DNA from: Bacteroidota bacterium
Lineage (GTDB): Bacteria; Bacteroidota; Bacteroidia; Flavobacteriales_D; Crocinitomicaceae
Length of the DNA stretch: 64,000 nt
Direction: 5' to 3'
Assembly (NCBI GenBank): GCA_024280295.1
Contig: JAJRQK010000047.1
Span: 62,001-126,000, forward strand
A program made the translations under genes and the position numbers. The notes under the pieces are model-generated. The model searched no databases. It was not told the DNA's origin and worked only from the letters and a program-made list of their open reading frames with translations. Shown here piece by piece: positions 46,618 to 55,224 of this stretch; positions within the stretch are counted from its first letter, which is position 1; the number at the start of each line of letters is the position of its first letter.

Positions 46618-47541
46618 CTAATTATTTGGTTGAACTAATTGAATAAATACATCTTGCATTGACGGGCGCATTTCCCAGGCTGCTTCAATTTTCACATGCC
46701 CAATAAGCACTTTCAATAGATCCTCAAAAGTACTTTCACCACGCATGGATAAGTGAACTTCAAATCTATTATCTCCTAGTGTGATTTTATCTTCGACTTC
46801 GAAGCCTGTCCATAAAGCATTTACAAAGGCGATCATATTTCCTTGGAATCGAATGGCGTGCAAACCACTTTTTTGAGCGTCCTGTAATTCAGAAATAGAT
46901 CCTTCTGCAATTTTCTTCGACTTATCAATTAACACAGCTCGGTCGCAAATTTCTTCTACACTTTTCATGTTGTGGGTTGACAGCATGATCGTTTTTCCAG
47001 CAGCTCTCATTTCGGATAGTTCTTGTTTTATCAACTCAACGTTTACAGGATCGAAACCACTAAATGGTTCATCAAGTATCAGCAGTTTAGGTTCGTGGAG
47101 TACCGCACATATAAACTGCACTTTTTGCGCCATCCCTTTGGATAATTCTTCGATACGTTTTTTACGCCAATCGTTAATATCAAATCGGTCAAACCAATAA
47201 TCGATTTTCACTTTCGCGTCCGATTTTGAGAGTCCACGAATACGAGCAAGAAATAATGCCTGTGCTTCGACTGTCATGTTTCGATACAATCCACGCTCCT
47301 CTGGAAGGTAGCCAATATGGTACAAATCGCGATCGACCATAAGATTTCCATCAAAACGAACGGAGCCACTATCAGGCGAGAAAATTCGATTAATTATTCG
47401 AATGAGCGTTGTTTTCCCAGCTCCATTAGGGCCCATCACTCCAAAGATTTCTCCCTTTTGAACTTTCAAAGAGAGATTTGTGAGTGCCGATTTCTGGTAA
47501 AACGACTTATTTATGTTACGAATTTCGAGGATAGTGTTCAT
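46618..47541 (-). CDS. ABC transporter ATP-binding protein (NatA-like)
   Basis: I start at the ATG at 47541 (307 residues), since an in-frame TTG six codons upstream is weaker. Walker A GPNGAGKTT is near residue 38, the signature LSKGMAQKV near 133, and Walker B LLILDEPFSGFDP near 155, with a His in the switch (STHN). The C-terminal 80 residues form a DUF4162-type domain, ending DVFIQLVQPNN. It powers the permease encoded seven bases downstream. It opens a four-gene run. Confidence 0.9.
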   Translation of the reverse strand: MNTILEIRNINKSFYQKSALTNLSLKVQKGEIFGVMGPNGAGKTTLIRIINRIFSPDSGSVRFDGNLMVDRDLYHIGYLPEERGLYRNMTVEAQALFLARIRGLSKSDAKVKIDYWFDRFDINDWRKKRIEELSKGMAQKVQFICAVLHEPKLLILDEPFSGFDPVNVELIKQELSEMRAAGKTIMLSTHNMKSVEEICDRAVLIDKSKKIAEGSISELQDAQKSGLHAIRFQGNMIAFVNALWTGFEVEDKITLGDNRFEVHLSMRGESTFEDLLKVLIGHVKIEAAWEMRPSMQDVFIQLVQPNN

Positions 47542-47674
47542 TTGATGTGAAGATAGCAATTAATTAGATTGAAGAAAGGAAGACGTGAAGACACTAAGAT
47601 TTCAAGACAGAATACGAATCACTTGAAGATAGATGTTTTTTACTGCCTTGTGGTCATTGATCCACAACATACAT

Positions 47675-47707
47675 AAAAAAAAGCCCCGATCATATTGACC
47701 GAGGCTT
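47675..47707 (-). terminator. Rho-independent terminator of the arsM-arsS operon
   Basis: Read on the minus strand, AAGCCTCGG...CGGGGCTT forms a stem of 8 pairs with one mismatch, followed by eight T (47682-47675). It lies 30 bases after the arsM stop. Confidence 0.75.
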
Positions 47708-47736
47708 CTTATTATTCAATTGTAACTTAAAAACTA

Positions 47737-48708
47737 CTAGCAGCAACCGCCACCATCATAGAAGAAGGTAGATTCTGATATATAGATATCTTCTCTGCCA
47801 AGTGCTTTGAGATCTCCAGCAGTTTTGTCGCAAATTGCTAATGGAGAATTTTGAACGAGTGTGTGTCCCAATCCATCATCAAAAAACTCATCGTCTCCGA
47901 AGTAGATTCCAGTCTTTCCGGTGAAAATACACGGCCCATCTTCTGGCATTGGATCTTTAATCGCGCAAACTTCAACGCTTTCTAAGAAAATCATTTCATC
48001 CGTATCGTAATGACCTGGATCAAGAACTCTGTATGGACGTTTTGCACGAATTTCAATTGTCCCGAAACCTTCATCTGTTAGCATTTTAATATACTCATCC
48101 AATGGAAGTGACCCACTTAAACAGAGAGCCCGCAAACGATCATCATTCTTCAAAGATTCTGGCATAGGATCTTCCGTAACTGGATCTGACAATACTAATC
48201 TTCCATTCGGCTTCAATACACGATACATCTCCGCGATTGCTTTTTTCAAGTCCTCTTTATTGAAGATATTGAATAGGCAGTTTTGTGCAGCAACATCAAT
48301 CGAATTATCATCAACTGGTAGATTTAATGCATCCCCTTTACGCACGTCAACAAACTCAGATTTAAACCAAGGATTCGTTGCTTCAGCATCTTTCAAGTTC
48401 TTTTCACAAGCCTCAAGCATTTCATCAACGACATCAATTCCGATTACACCATTTTTCTTACGACTAAAGTAGGAGAACTGGAACACTTCCATTCCACCAC
48501 CTACTCCTACATATAAAACTGTTGGCTCATTTACCAAATCGCGTGGATTCACAGTGCTTCCGCATCCGTAATTCATTTCCAACATGATGCTTGGCATATC
48601 CAATCCTGGAAGTGCCCAAATAGGAGTGGTAGTACAACAAAGCCCTATGTCTGGAGACAATGCTGCGTCTCTATATACATTTACTGTTTCGTCTAAATAT
48701 GATTTCAT
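47737..48708 (-). CDS. arsM: Arsenosugar-type arsenite S-adenosylmethionine methyltransferase (ArsM-like)
   Basis: The 323-residue protein (start ATG 48708, since an upstream start at 48759 would lie in arsS) has a methyltransferase core: VLYVGVGGGMEVFQFS near residue 70, VDEMLEACEKNL near 100, and CLFNIFNKEDLKKAIAEMYR near 150. CCTTTPIWALPG near residue 23 gives a Cys pair, and the C-terminus ends in an unusual YDGGGCC. It stands downstream of arsS and a peroxidase-like gene, the usual arsenosugar context. It would methylate arsenite. Residues for arsenic binding are partly inferred from the cysteines. Confidence 0.8.
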   Translation of the reverse strand: MKSYLDETVNVYRDAALSPDIGLCCTTTPIWALPGLDMPSIMLEMNYGCGSTVNPRDLVNEPTVLYVGVGGGMEVFQFSYFSRKKNGVIGIDVVDEMLEACEKNLKDAEATNPWFKSEFVDVRKGDALNLPVDDNSIDVAAQNCLFNIFNKEDLKKAIAEMYRVLKPNGRLVLSDPVTEDPMPESLKNDDRLRALCLSGSLPLDEYIKMLTDEGFGTIEIRAKRPYRVLDPGHYDTDEMIFLESVEVCAIKDPMPEDGPCIFTGKTGIYFGDDEFFDDGLGHTLVQNSPLAICDKTAGDLKALGREDIYISESTFFYDGGGCC

Positions 48709-48737
48709 TCTCTCTAATTTATTCTTGATTGTTATCT

Positions 48738-49787
48738 TTAAGCTGTTGTTCCTCCACAACTAGATCCTGCCCCTGCAGTACATCCGTAGCAATGTTGATT
48801 TACTATAACATCTCGATTATTCAATGCGTCTAAATTAAATTCTGACAAGTGTTGACTTCCTTTTGAAGCAACTTTCAAATCGAGCATTTGATTAAAATCA
48901 CAATCGAAAAGATAGCCATCCCATCCAATCGAAATCGTTGAGCGACACATTACATTTTCAGCAGCGCCAGGATTGTAAGCATTCACCAATTTCTCCATGT
49001 AGCCAATGTAATTATCACTGGCAACTAAGTATTCTAAGAATCGACTTACGGGTAAATTTGTAATCGCATATAATTCATTAAAATCAATATCGAATCGCTC
49101 TTTGAGTTTCTTTTTGAAATCCGTTTGCAATGATTCTTGACTTGGGGGTAAAAATGCACCTGAAGGATTGTAAACTAAATCTAATTTGTATCCTGATCCT
49201 TCAATACCATAACCAACGGCATTTAACATTTTCAATGCTTTGATACTTTGATCAAAAACACCATCTCCACGTTGAGCATCTGTCTTTGCTGAGGTAAAAT
49301 AGGGCAACGACGAAACTACTTCAACATTATGTTTTTTGTAAAATTCTGGTAGGTCATAGTACTTCTTGTTCGCAACGATGATTGTCAAATTACAACGCAC
49401 CAATATTTTCACCCTTCGTGTTGAAAGTTGTTCAACAAACCATCGGAATTCAGGGTTCATTTCAGGAGCACCACCAGTTAAATCAACCGTAGAGCAGTTT
49501 GTTTTATCCAAAGCTTCGAGACATAATTGCATCGTTTCTTTGGTCATTATTTCCTTGCGATCAGGTCCTGCATCAACATGACAATGCTTACACACTTGAT
49601 TACACATCTTCCCCATGTTGATTTGAAAGACATCTAAACCAATTGTTGTAAGAGGAAATAAATTTGTTTCTTCTAATTTCGTTTGGAAAGAAGGTAGATC
49701 TGTTTGCTGCAATAATTTAAGCTGACGATCCGTTTCCGAAAGTTCATGATTTTGAGCAGCAAGAGATTTGTGAGTCAATACAGCCAT
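48738..49787 (-). CDS. arsS: Arsenosugar biosynthesis radical SAM protein
   Basis: The 349-residue protein has a radical SAM cluster motif, CNQVCKHCHVDAGP (residues about 62-75), and VDLTGGAPEMNPEF near 100. The C-terminus carries MCRSTISIGWDGYLFDCDFNQM and CYGCTAGAGSSCGG, an auxiliary cysteine-rich region as in ArsS. The enzyme forms the 5'-deoxyadenosyl arsenical that leads to arsenosugars. Its start touches the stop of the peroxidase-like gene (TAATG), and arsM lies 29 bases downstream. I know the family as the rSAM partner of a peroxidase-like protein. Confidence 0.88.
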   Translation of the reverse strand: MAVLTHKSLAAQNHELSETDRQLKLLQQTDLPSFQTKLEETNLFPLTTIGLDVFQINMGKMCNQVCKHCHVDAGPDRKEIMTKETMQLCLEALDKTNCSTVDLTGGAPEMNPEFRWFVEQLSTRRVKILVRCNLTIIVANKKYYDLPEFYKKHNVEVVSSLPYFTSAKTDAQRGDGVFDQSIKALKMLNAVGYGIEGSGYKLDLVYNPSGAFLPPSQESLQTDFKKKLKERFDIDFNELYAITNLPVSRFLEYLVASDNYIGYMEKLVNAYNPGAAENVMCRSTISIGWDGYLFDCDFNQMLDLKVASKGSQHLSEFNLDALNNRDVIVNQHCYGCTAGAGSSCGGTTA

Positions 49788-50119
49788 TACATCGAGAGGT
49801 CTTTGTATTTATTCATCATCTGAACACCATGAACAAGCACAGCACCACTTTTAATTGCCGCAGCAACATGCACAGCTTCCATCATTTGCTCCTCATCACA
49901 TCCTTTTTCCATTGAATCCTCCGTATATGCATCAATACAATATGGACACTGAACAGCATGTGAAACAGCCAATGCAATTAACGATTTCTCGCGTGCAGTT
50001 AGTGCTCCTTCTTTAAAAACACTTCCATAATAATCAAAGAATTTACCTCCTAATTCAGGTTGAAAGTCTTTAATTTCACCGAATTTTTTCAGATCATCTG
50101 GATTGTAATAAGTTTTCAT
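49787..50119 (-). CDS. Arsenosugar-associated peroxidase-like (carboxymuconolactone decarboxylase family) protein
   Basis: The 110-residue AhpD-like protein has AVQCPYCIDAYTEDSMEKGC near residues 56-75, with the CxxC redox pair and a following His/Glu pattern (EAVHVAAAIKSGA). All positions where some family members have selenocysteine are cysteine here. It opens the arsS-arsM operon, overlapping arsS by one base. Role in the pathway is inferred from constant neighbourhood. Confidence 0.85.
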   Translation of the reverse strand: MKTYYNPDDLKKFGEIKDFQPELGGKFFDYYGSVFKEGALTAREKSLIALAVSHAVQCPYCIDAYTEDSMEKGCDEEQMMEAVHVAAAIKSGAVLVHGVQMMNKYKDLSM

Positions 50120-50134
50120 TTTATCTATTTTTTG

Positions 50135-50160
50135 TGACTGTCAATTTTCTTGTGCAGTCA
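50135..50160 (-). promoter_or_regulatory. Inverted repeat upstream of the arsenosugar operon
   Basis: TGACTG (50135-50140) and CAGTCA (50155-50160) are perfect 6-base arms separated by 14 bases, about 16 bases before the first ATG (50119). The place suits an operator. No ArsR gene is nearby, so the regulator is unknown. Confidence 0.25.
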
Positions 50161-50193
50161 TTAAAATCTTTAGACGACTGACACGCACTCCTC

Positions 50194-51081
50194 TTACATT
50201 TTTCGCAAGATTTTTTGCTTCCAATTTTCCCACTTGTATACACGAGCAAAGATAAGGATAAGCAAAGGTTGTAGAACTATCAAAGTTAGAATACTTTCCC
50301 ATCCAAATTCGGGTGGTGTCTGATCAATAAATAATGCATCTGTTGTAAACGCCTGCCAATCATTTGTAAGGATCACAGCAGCAAAAATATTATTAACTGC
50401 ATGATATCCCATTCCGAGTTCCATTCCATCATCCATGTGTGTGATGATTCCTAAGAATATACCGCTCAAAATGTAAAAAGCAAGTAGGCCATATCCTAAC
50501 TTTGCAACCTCCGGATTTGCGACGTGAAGTAGGCCAAAGAGGATTCCAGAAATCAAAATAGAAATTCCAGCGTGTTTAAATAATCGGCCAAGTCCTTGAA
50601 ATAAATACCCTCGAAATAATGCATCTTCAGCAGCAGTTTGGAGTGGTAGAATCAAAAATGAAACAAGAATAAGAGGAATAAATGTAGTCGCATTGAAATT
50701 CCATCGAACATTAACACCTGTGAAAATTGCACTAATCAGTGAAACAGTTAAAACACCTCCAAAAATGCCAAAAGAGAGAAAAAATCGCTTCCAGTCAAAC
50801 CTCTCCCGCGAAGTAAATAAACTCAATACAGGCCGTTTATGAATGTACTTAATACAAAGCATTAGCGTAGAAAGAAGGAATATAAATGGAATCAATAGCA
50901 GAAGCAATGTGAGATTCTTATCGACACTCGAATCTACATCAAATAGATCAAGATCAAACCATTGAATTATTCCAAGTGAAACAGTATTACCAACAACGAA
51001 CGAGAATAAAATCAGCGCAATGGTGAGGATGTACGAATTAGAGGAAGTAAGTCCTTTTTGATATTGCTGAATAAATTGCAT
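50194..51081 (-). CDS. CPBP-family intramembrane metalloprotease
   Basis: The 295-residue protein has about eight membrane segments. AAEDALFRGYLFQGLG near residue 152 holds the EExxxR-type motif (EDALFR), FGLLHVANPE near 190 gives the second metal His, and YHAVNN near 230 the third. This is the CAAX/CPBP (Abi) fold. It is 3 bases after dnaJ on the same strand, so probably co-transcribed with grpE-dnaJ. Substrate unknown. Confidence 0.85.
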   Translation of the reverse strand: MQFIQQYQKGLTSSNSYILTIALILFSFVVGNTVSLGIIQWFDLDLFDVDSSVDKNLTLLLLLIPFIFLLSTLMLCIKYIHKRPVLSLFTSRERFDWKRFFLSFGIFGGVLTVSLISAIFTGVNVRWNFNATTFIPLILVSFLILPLQTAAEDALFRGYLFQGLGRLFKHAGISILISGILFGLLHVANPEVAKLGYGLLAFYILSGIFLGIITHMDDGMELGMGYHAVNNIFAAVILTNDWQAFTTDALFIDQTPPEFGWESILTLIVLQPLLILIFARVYKWENWKQKILRKM

Positions 51082-51084
51082 GAA

Positions 51085-52203
51085 CTACTGGAACATGTCC
51101 TTCATTTTTTGAAAGAATCCTTTATCATGGTGATCTGGATTTGGCTTGAAGTTATCACTCTCTCTCAATTTTTCCAAGATTTCTTTTTCGTCTTTAGATA
51201 CTTTCTTCGGTGTCCACACATTAATATGTACGAATAAATCACCGGTACCATATCCTTGTAAAACAGGAATTCCTTTTCCTTTCAATCGAAGCGTTTTACC
51301 ACTTTGAGTTCCAGGTTCAATTTTAATTTTCGCTTTCCCACTTACGGTTGGGATTTCAATTGAGCTTCCTAGGACTGCATCTACAAAATTGACATACGAT
51401 TCAAAATGCAAATTTTCGCCATCTCTTCTCAAAGATTCATGTTGAAGTTCCTCAATTACAACAATCAAATCACCTGCAACGCCATCAAATGGACCAGCAT
51501 TCCCTCTTCCAGTAACACTCAATTGCATCCCTTCCATCACACCAGCAGGAATATCAACCTCTATCACTTCCTCTTTGCGGATTAATCCATTTTGATCAGC
51601 TCCCGACGGTTTTTTGTCAATTTTCTTGCCAGCACCTTGACATGCGTTACAAGTCGATTGAGTTTGCATTGCCCCCAAAAAAGTTTGAGCAACACGCGTT
51701 ACACGACCAGATCCATGACAAGTTGAGCAATCCGTAAAAGTTACTCCATCAGCATTGACAAGTTTATTGACTTTAATTTTTTTATTGACACCTTCAGTCA
51801 CTTCTTGAAGAGTCAATTTCATTTTAACACGAAGATTAGATCCTCGAACACGTCGAGAACCACCTCTAGCACCACCGAAGCTACTGCCACCGCCAAAAGC
51901 ACCACCGAAAACATCTCCAAACTGAGAGAAGATGTCATCCATGTTCATACCACCATGTCCACCACCACCAGCTCCGCTCATTCCAGCATGTCCATATTGA
52001 TCGTACCTAGACTTTTTCTCGTCTGAGCTTAATACTTCATAGGCTTCCGCTGCTTCTTTGAACTTCTCTTCAGCGGCAGAATCTCCCTCATTTTTATCAG
52101 GATGATATTTCAACGCAAGCTTGCGGTACGCTTTTTTTATCTCAGCTGCTGTTGCATTTCGGGAAACCCCAAGAACATCATAAAAATCTCTCTTCTCACT
52201 CAT
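51085..52203 (-). CDS. dnaJ: Chaperone DnaJ
   Basis: The 372-residue protein has a J-domain (residues 1-70, HPD in KYHPDKNEG), a Gly/Phe-rich linker (about 72-120), a zinc-finger domain with only two CxxCxGxG units (CSTCHGSG and CNACQGAG), and a C-terminal substrate-binding and dimer region. Canonical DnaJ has four such units; loss of one pair is the form I know from flavobacteria and supports the host assignment. It works with GrpE, encoded 20 bases upstream, and DnaK. Confidence 0.95.
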   Translation of the reverse strand: MSEKRDFYDVLGVSRNATAAEIKKAYRKLALKYHPDKNEGDSAAEEKFKEAAEAYEVLSSDEKKSRYDQYGHAGMSGAGGGGHGGMNMDDIFSQFGDVFGGAFGGGSSFGGARGGSRRVRGSNLRVKMKLTLQEVTEGVNKKIKVNKLVNADGVTFTDCSTCHGSGRVTRVAQTFLGAMQTQSTCNACQGAGKKIDKKPSGADQNGLIRKEEVIEVDIPAGVMEGMQLSVTGRGNAGPFDGVAGDLIVVIEELQHESLRRDGENLHFESYVNFVDAVLGSSIEIPTVSGKAKIKIEPGTQSGKTLRLKGKGIPVLQGYGTGDLFVHINVWTPKKVSKDEKEILEKLRESDNFKPNPDHHDKGFFQKMKDMFQ

Positions 52204-52223
52204 ACTATTCTTCTAGCCTCAAA

Positions 52224-52763
52224 TTATTGACCTACTACTACTTTAGCGTAACGAATTACTTTATCTCCGAGGCAATATCCTTTCTCAACTGCATCGATCA
52301 CTTTTCCTCTCATCTTCTTCGAAGGAGCAGGAACATTAGCTATTGCTTCATGCAACTCACTATCAAATTTTTGACCGATAGAGTCCATTCCTTTTAATCC
52401 TTTTGCCTCAAGAGTGGTTTTATACTTATTAAAAATAAGTTTAAATCCTTCCTTCACGCTATCGATGTCATCAACCTCATCATTGTTAGCAATTGCACGT
52501 TCAAAATCATCGATTACAGGAATCAAATCTTTAAGTAGTCCAGCATTTGCAGAAACTATGATCTCAAGTTTCTCCTTATTGGTTCTCTTACGATAATTAT
52601 CAAATTCAGCGTGAATTCGAAAATATTTATCGTTCAACTCTTTATATTTATCTTCAAGCGTGGGTTCTGTGGGAGTTTCTTCCGCTTCTGGCTCAGTTTC
52701 GTTTACCTCTTGCGTGTTTTCCACTTCTTCCTGCTCGTTTTTCACTTCTTTCTCGTCTGACAT
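52224..52763 (-). CDS. grpE: Nucleotide exchange factor GrpE
   Basis: The 179-residue protein has an acidic N-terminus (residues 1-40, EEVENTQEVNETEPEAEE), a long coiled-coil (about 40-100, FRIHAEFDNYRKRTNKEK) and the C-terminal beta wing (GKVIDAVEKGYCLGDKVIRYAKVVV). It releases ADP from DnaK. It is the first gene of the run grpE-dnaJ-CPBP, with the promoter-like box 52796-52803 in front. Confidence 0.95.
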   Translation of the reverse strand: MSDEKEVKNEQEEVENTQEVNETEPEAEETPTEPTLEDKYKELNDKYFRIHAEFDNYRKRTNKEKLEIIVSANAGLLKDLIPVIDDFERAIANNDEVDDIDSVKEGFKLIFNKYKTTLEAKGLKGMDSIGQKFDSELHEAIANVPAPSKKMRGKVIDAVEKGYCLGDKVIRYAKVVVGQ

Positions 52764-52795
52764 GCGTAAATCAATTTTTCTTGCAATTCGAAAGG

Positions 52796-52803
52796 CAAAG
52801 ATA
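52796..52803 (-). promoter_or_regulatory. Bacteroidota-type -7 element for grpE-dnaJ
   Basis: On the minus strand TATCTTTG matches TAnnTTTG and lies 32 bases before the grpE ATG, giving a leader of about 26 bases. The -33 TTG is not at the ideal place. No heat-shock CIRCE element was seen. Confidence 0.4.
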
Positions 52804-52949
52804 CTGCCAATCTAAGAAACTGGACATAGTGGCAGAAAAAAAGTTGCATAAGGTGTAAAGATGGCAGGAAAGGGAAGTAAGACAAGAAGACTTAAGGATT
52901 GGGTGGAAAATTAATTAGACGATGAGATACGAAGACATAATTCAGATTG

Positions 52950-52980
52950 AATCCACAAAACTTCTTTTGCATTGTGGATT
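52950..52980. promoter_or_regulatory. Perfect 9-base inverted repeat
   Basis: AATCCACAA (52950-52958) and TTGTGGATT (52972-52980) surround a 13-base loop in an intergenic region. A similar but shorter TTGTGG/CCACAA pair lies at 47648-47667, beside the arsM terminator. Without T-runs it is not a clear terminator; binding site or old repeat are possible. Confidence 0.3.
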
Positions 52981-53011
52981 GTTACTTCTATTTTACGCCT
53001 GTTTCTAATGA

Positions 53012-53278
53012 TCAAGGTATCATTGTAAGTAATCGATCTAGATCATTGTCGTCATAATTTGTAATTCCGCCAACATCCCACGTGTCAAATGCAATCTCAA
53101 AACATTTCTTTTTATTGAGTATGATTTTCTAAGAGAGTCCCACTTGATTGATCTCTAAGATCATTCTTCCGAATAAATCATTGTCTATTTCAGCAGGGTA
53201 TCAATCGATATCGTTGTGTTAATCAATGTAAACTTGTTTTACTTTGGGAGTTTGTACACTAGTCGCAGTAGCACATAG
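53012..53278 (-). pseudogene. Decayed protein gene with three in-frame stops
   Basis: Read on the minus strand in one frame, this stretch gives CATATSVQTPKVKQVYID, a stop, HNDID, a stop, YPAEIDNDLFGRMILEINQ, then VGLS, a stop, and CFEIAFDTWDVGGITNYDD, ending with LLTMIP and a stop. The stops are at 53221-53219 (TAA), 53203-53201 (TGA) and 53131-53129 (TAG). The amino acid composition between stops looks like real protein. No start codon is seen. It begins in the end of the gene at 53281-53637. The family is unknown. Confidence 0.45.
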
Positions 53279-53280
53279 TT

Positions 53281-53637
53281 CTATTTTCTAGTAATTATTT
53301 CTAATTTATTAATCAACTGTTCAACGCTCTTTAGCTTTGCAATTTCTGACCTAGATAAAAGTAATTCAAAACCATTTTCAACAATTTTTAGTACAACAGG
53401 ATACTCATAACGCTCACTATAAGCTTTCTCAAATTGCCGGATATACCAGAACGAGAAGTTTGAACATGAATTCTCCTTAAACTTCTTCCATGCTGATCTT
53501 TGACCAAGATTATGATGTGTTAATGCACAGAGATCACACTTATAGGTAGATGGTTTAAATACTTTATGAGCATAATCAACCATAGCGTTAATTACGTCGG
53601 TATTTGCATTGTAAACAAAAACAAATTCTGAGTTCAT
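53281..53637 (-). CDS. Conserved hypothetical protein with a CxxC motif
   Basis: The 118-residue protein starts MNSEFVFVYNANTDVINAM and has YKCDLCALTHHNLG near residue 33, a CxxC followed by two His, then basic and aromatic residues. I have seen such short proteins labelled GTPase in databases, but there is no P-loop here. It could bind a metal. It is divergent from the gene at 53716. A decayed gene lies just downstream. Confidence 0.6.
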   Translation of the reverse strand: MNSEFVFVYNANTDVINAMVDYAHKVFKPSTYKCDLCALTHHNLGQRSAWKKFKENSCSNFSFWYIRQFEKAYSERYEYPVVLKIVENGFELLLSRSEIAKLKSVEQLINKLEIITRK

Positions 53638-53715
53638 TCATTGAAAGGTATATACTTTTGACGAGAAAAAATTCATTTTATTACTTTTACCATCATCGAA
53701 AACAACATTTCGTCT

Positions 53716-54315
53716 ATGTCAGTATATTCCTTCAACGGGTTTATTCCCGTAATTAAGAAAAGTAGTTTCATTCATCCAAAGGCGAGCGTCACAGGAAATG
53801 TAATTATTGGTGAGAATGTTTACATCGGTCCTGGAGCAGCAATTCGCGGTGATTGGGGTCAAATAATTATTGAGGACGGCTGCAATGTTCAAGAAAATTG
53901 TACCATCCACATGTTTCCAGGTACAACGGTGCTATTGAAAGAAGGCGTCCATATCGGTCACGGGGCAATTATTCATGGTGGAACAATCGGGAAAAACTGT
54001 TTGATTGGCATGAACTCAGTGATTATGGATGATGTAGAAATGGGTGATGAATGCATTATTGGAGCGTTGAGTTTTGTTCCTGCGAACACATCTCTCCCAA
54101 AGCGAAGTCTTGCCGTTGGAAATCCAGCGAAAGTGATAAAAACTGTTTCTGATGAGATGATTTCATGGAAAACAAAAGGAACCTCTCTATATCAAGCTTT
54201 GCCAGATGAATGCCAAGCAACGCTAAAGGAGTGTGACCCACTCCGTGAAATTGAAGAAAATCGTCCTTCACAGGAATCTATGTACACAACTTGGGAGTCG
54301 ATTAAGAAAAAATAA
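53716..54315 (+). CDS. Gamma-carbonic-anhydrase-like / PaaY-type hexapeptide protein
   Basis: The 199-residue protein folds as a left-handed beta helix, with repeated hexapeptides (IIGENVYIGPGAAIRGDWG, HIGHGAIIHGGTIG, LIGMNSVIMDD). His residues in HMFPG and HIGHGAIIHGG form the metal site of the gamma-CA family. The C-terminal 45 residues resemble the PaaY/CaiE tail. It may be a carbonic anhydrase or a thioesterase; context does not decide. The ATP-grasp gene follows within 10 bases. Confidence 0.8.
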   Translation: MSVYSFNGFIPVIKKSSFIHPKASVTGNVIIGENVYIGPGAAIRGDWGQIIIEDGCNVQENCTIHMFPGTTVLLKEGVHIGHGAIIHGGTIGKNCLIGMNSVIMDDVEMGDECIIGALSFVPANTSLPKRSLAVGNPAKVIKTVSDEMISWKTKGTSLYQALPDECQATLKECDPLREIEENRPSQESMYTTWESIKKK

Positions 54316-54321
54316 AAGACC

Positions 54322-55224
54322 ATGTCTAACTACGATGTTACTATACTAACAGATCGCCGCTATCTTGAATCGAGTTATGAAGATCAATACTCTCAAAATG
54401 TCATCGATGAAGATTATATGCTTTTCCATGCACTAGAAAGGAAAGGCCTGAAAGTACACCGTACGAATTGGGACGATCCAAATTTTGATTGGACAACAAC
54501 TGAATATATTATTTTTCGCACCATTTGGGATTATTTTGAGCGTTATCAGGAATTTGCCGTTTGGTTGGAAGATGTTTGCACTAAGACAAAACTGATCAAT
54601 GATAAATCACTCATTTATTGGAATATTGACAAGAACTATTTACAGGATCTCGCTTTGAAAAATGTGAGAATTCCAAATACCGTGTTCATTGAAACGGGAG
54701 ATTCTCGTTCACTTGAGGAAATAGTAAAATCACTGGGTTGGGAAGAGTTAATTTTGAAGCCAGCTATCTCTGGAGGTTCAAGACACACCTATCGATTTAA
54801 ACCAGAAGATGCAATGAAGTATTCTGGAATTTATTCTGAATTAATTGTTCATGAGCGTATGCTAATTCAAGAATTTCAGCGACAAATATTAACAAAAGGA
54901 GAAATTGCTTGTATGGTTTATGGTGGCGAATACAGTCACGCGATATTAAAAAAAGGAAAGGATGGCGATTTCCGTGTCCAAGATGATTTTGGAGGTTCCG
55001 TTTCTAAGTACGAACCTAATCAAGAAGTCATCGCTTTTGTTGAACAAGCAATTGCAGCATGTGATCCTAAACCAGTTTATGCTCGTGTAGATATTATTTG
55101 GAACAATGAAGATCAACTTTGTATTGGAGAACTTGAACTAATTGAACCCGAATTATGGTTTCGATTTCATGAACCTTCTGCGGATGAATGTGCAGAGGCT
55201 GTGTTCAATCATATTAGAAACTAA
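54322..55224 (+). CDS. ATP-grasp family protein
   Basis: The 300-residue protein resembles RimK/glutathione-synthetase-type ATP-grasp enzymes. ILKPAISGGSRHTYRF near residue 143 is the ATP-lysine and glycine-loop region, LIQEFQRQILTKGEIACMVY (20 residues) near 180 follows, and YARVDIIWNNEDQLCIGELE near 255 contributes the metal-binding Asp and Glu. It would ligate an amino acid or similar carboxylate. Substrate unknown. It overlaps lgt convergently by 4 bases. Confidence 0.75.
   Translation: MSNYDVTILTDRRYLESSYEDQYSQNVIDEDYMLFHALERKGLKVHRTNWDDPNFDWTTTEYIIFRTIWDYFERYQEFAVWLEDVCTKTKLINDKSLIYWNIDKNYLQDLALKNVRIPNTVFIETGDSRSLEEIVKSLGWEELILKPAISGGSRHTYRFKPEDAMKYSGIYSELIVHERMLIQEFQRQILTKGEIACMVYGGEYSHAILKKGKDGDFRVQDDFGGSVSKYEPNQEVIAFVEQAIAACDPKPVYARVDIIWNNEDQLCIGELELIEPELWFRFHEPSADECAEAVFNHIRN

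Noticed and set aside
51085-52203. DnaJ with two CxxCxGxG motifs as a damaged gene
   Set aside because: This reduced zinc finger is the form I know from flavobacteria; the rest of the protein is complete.
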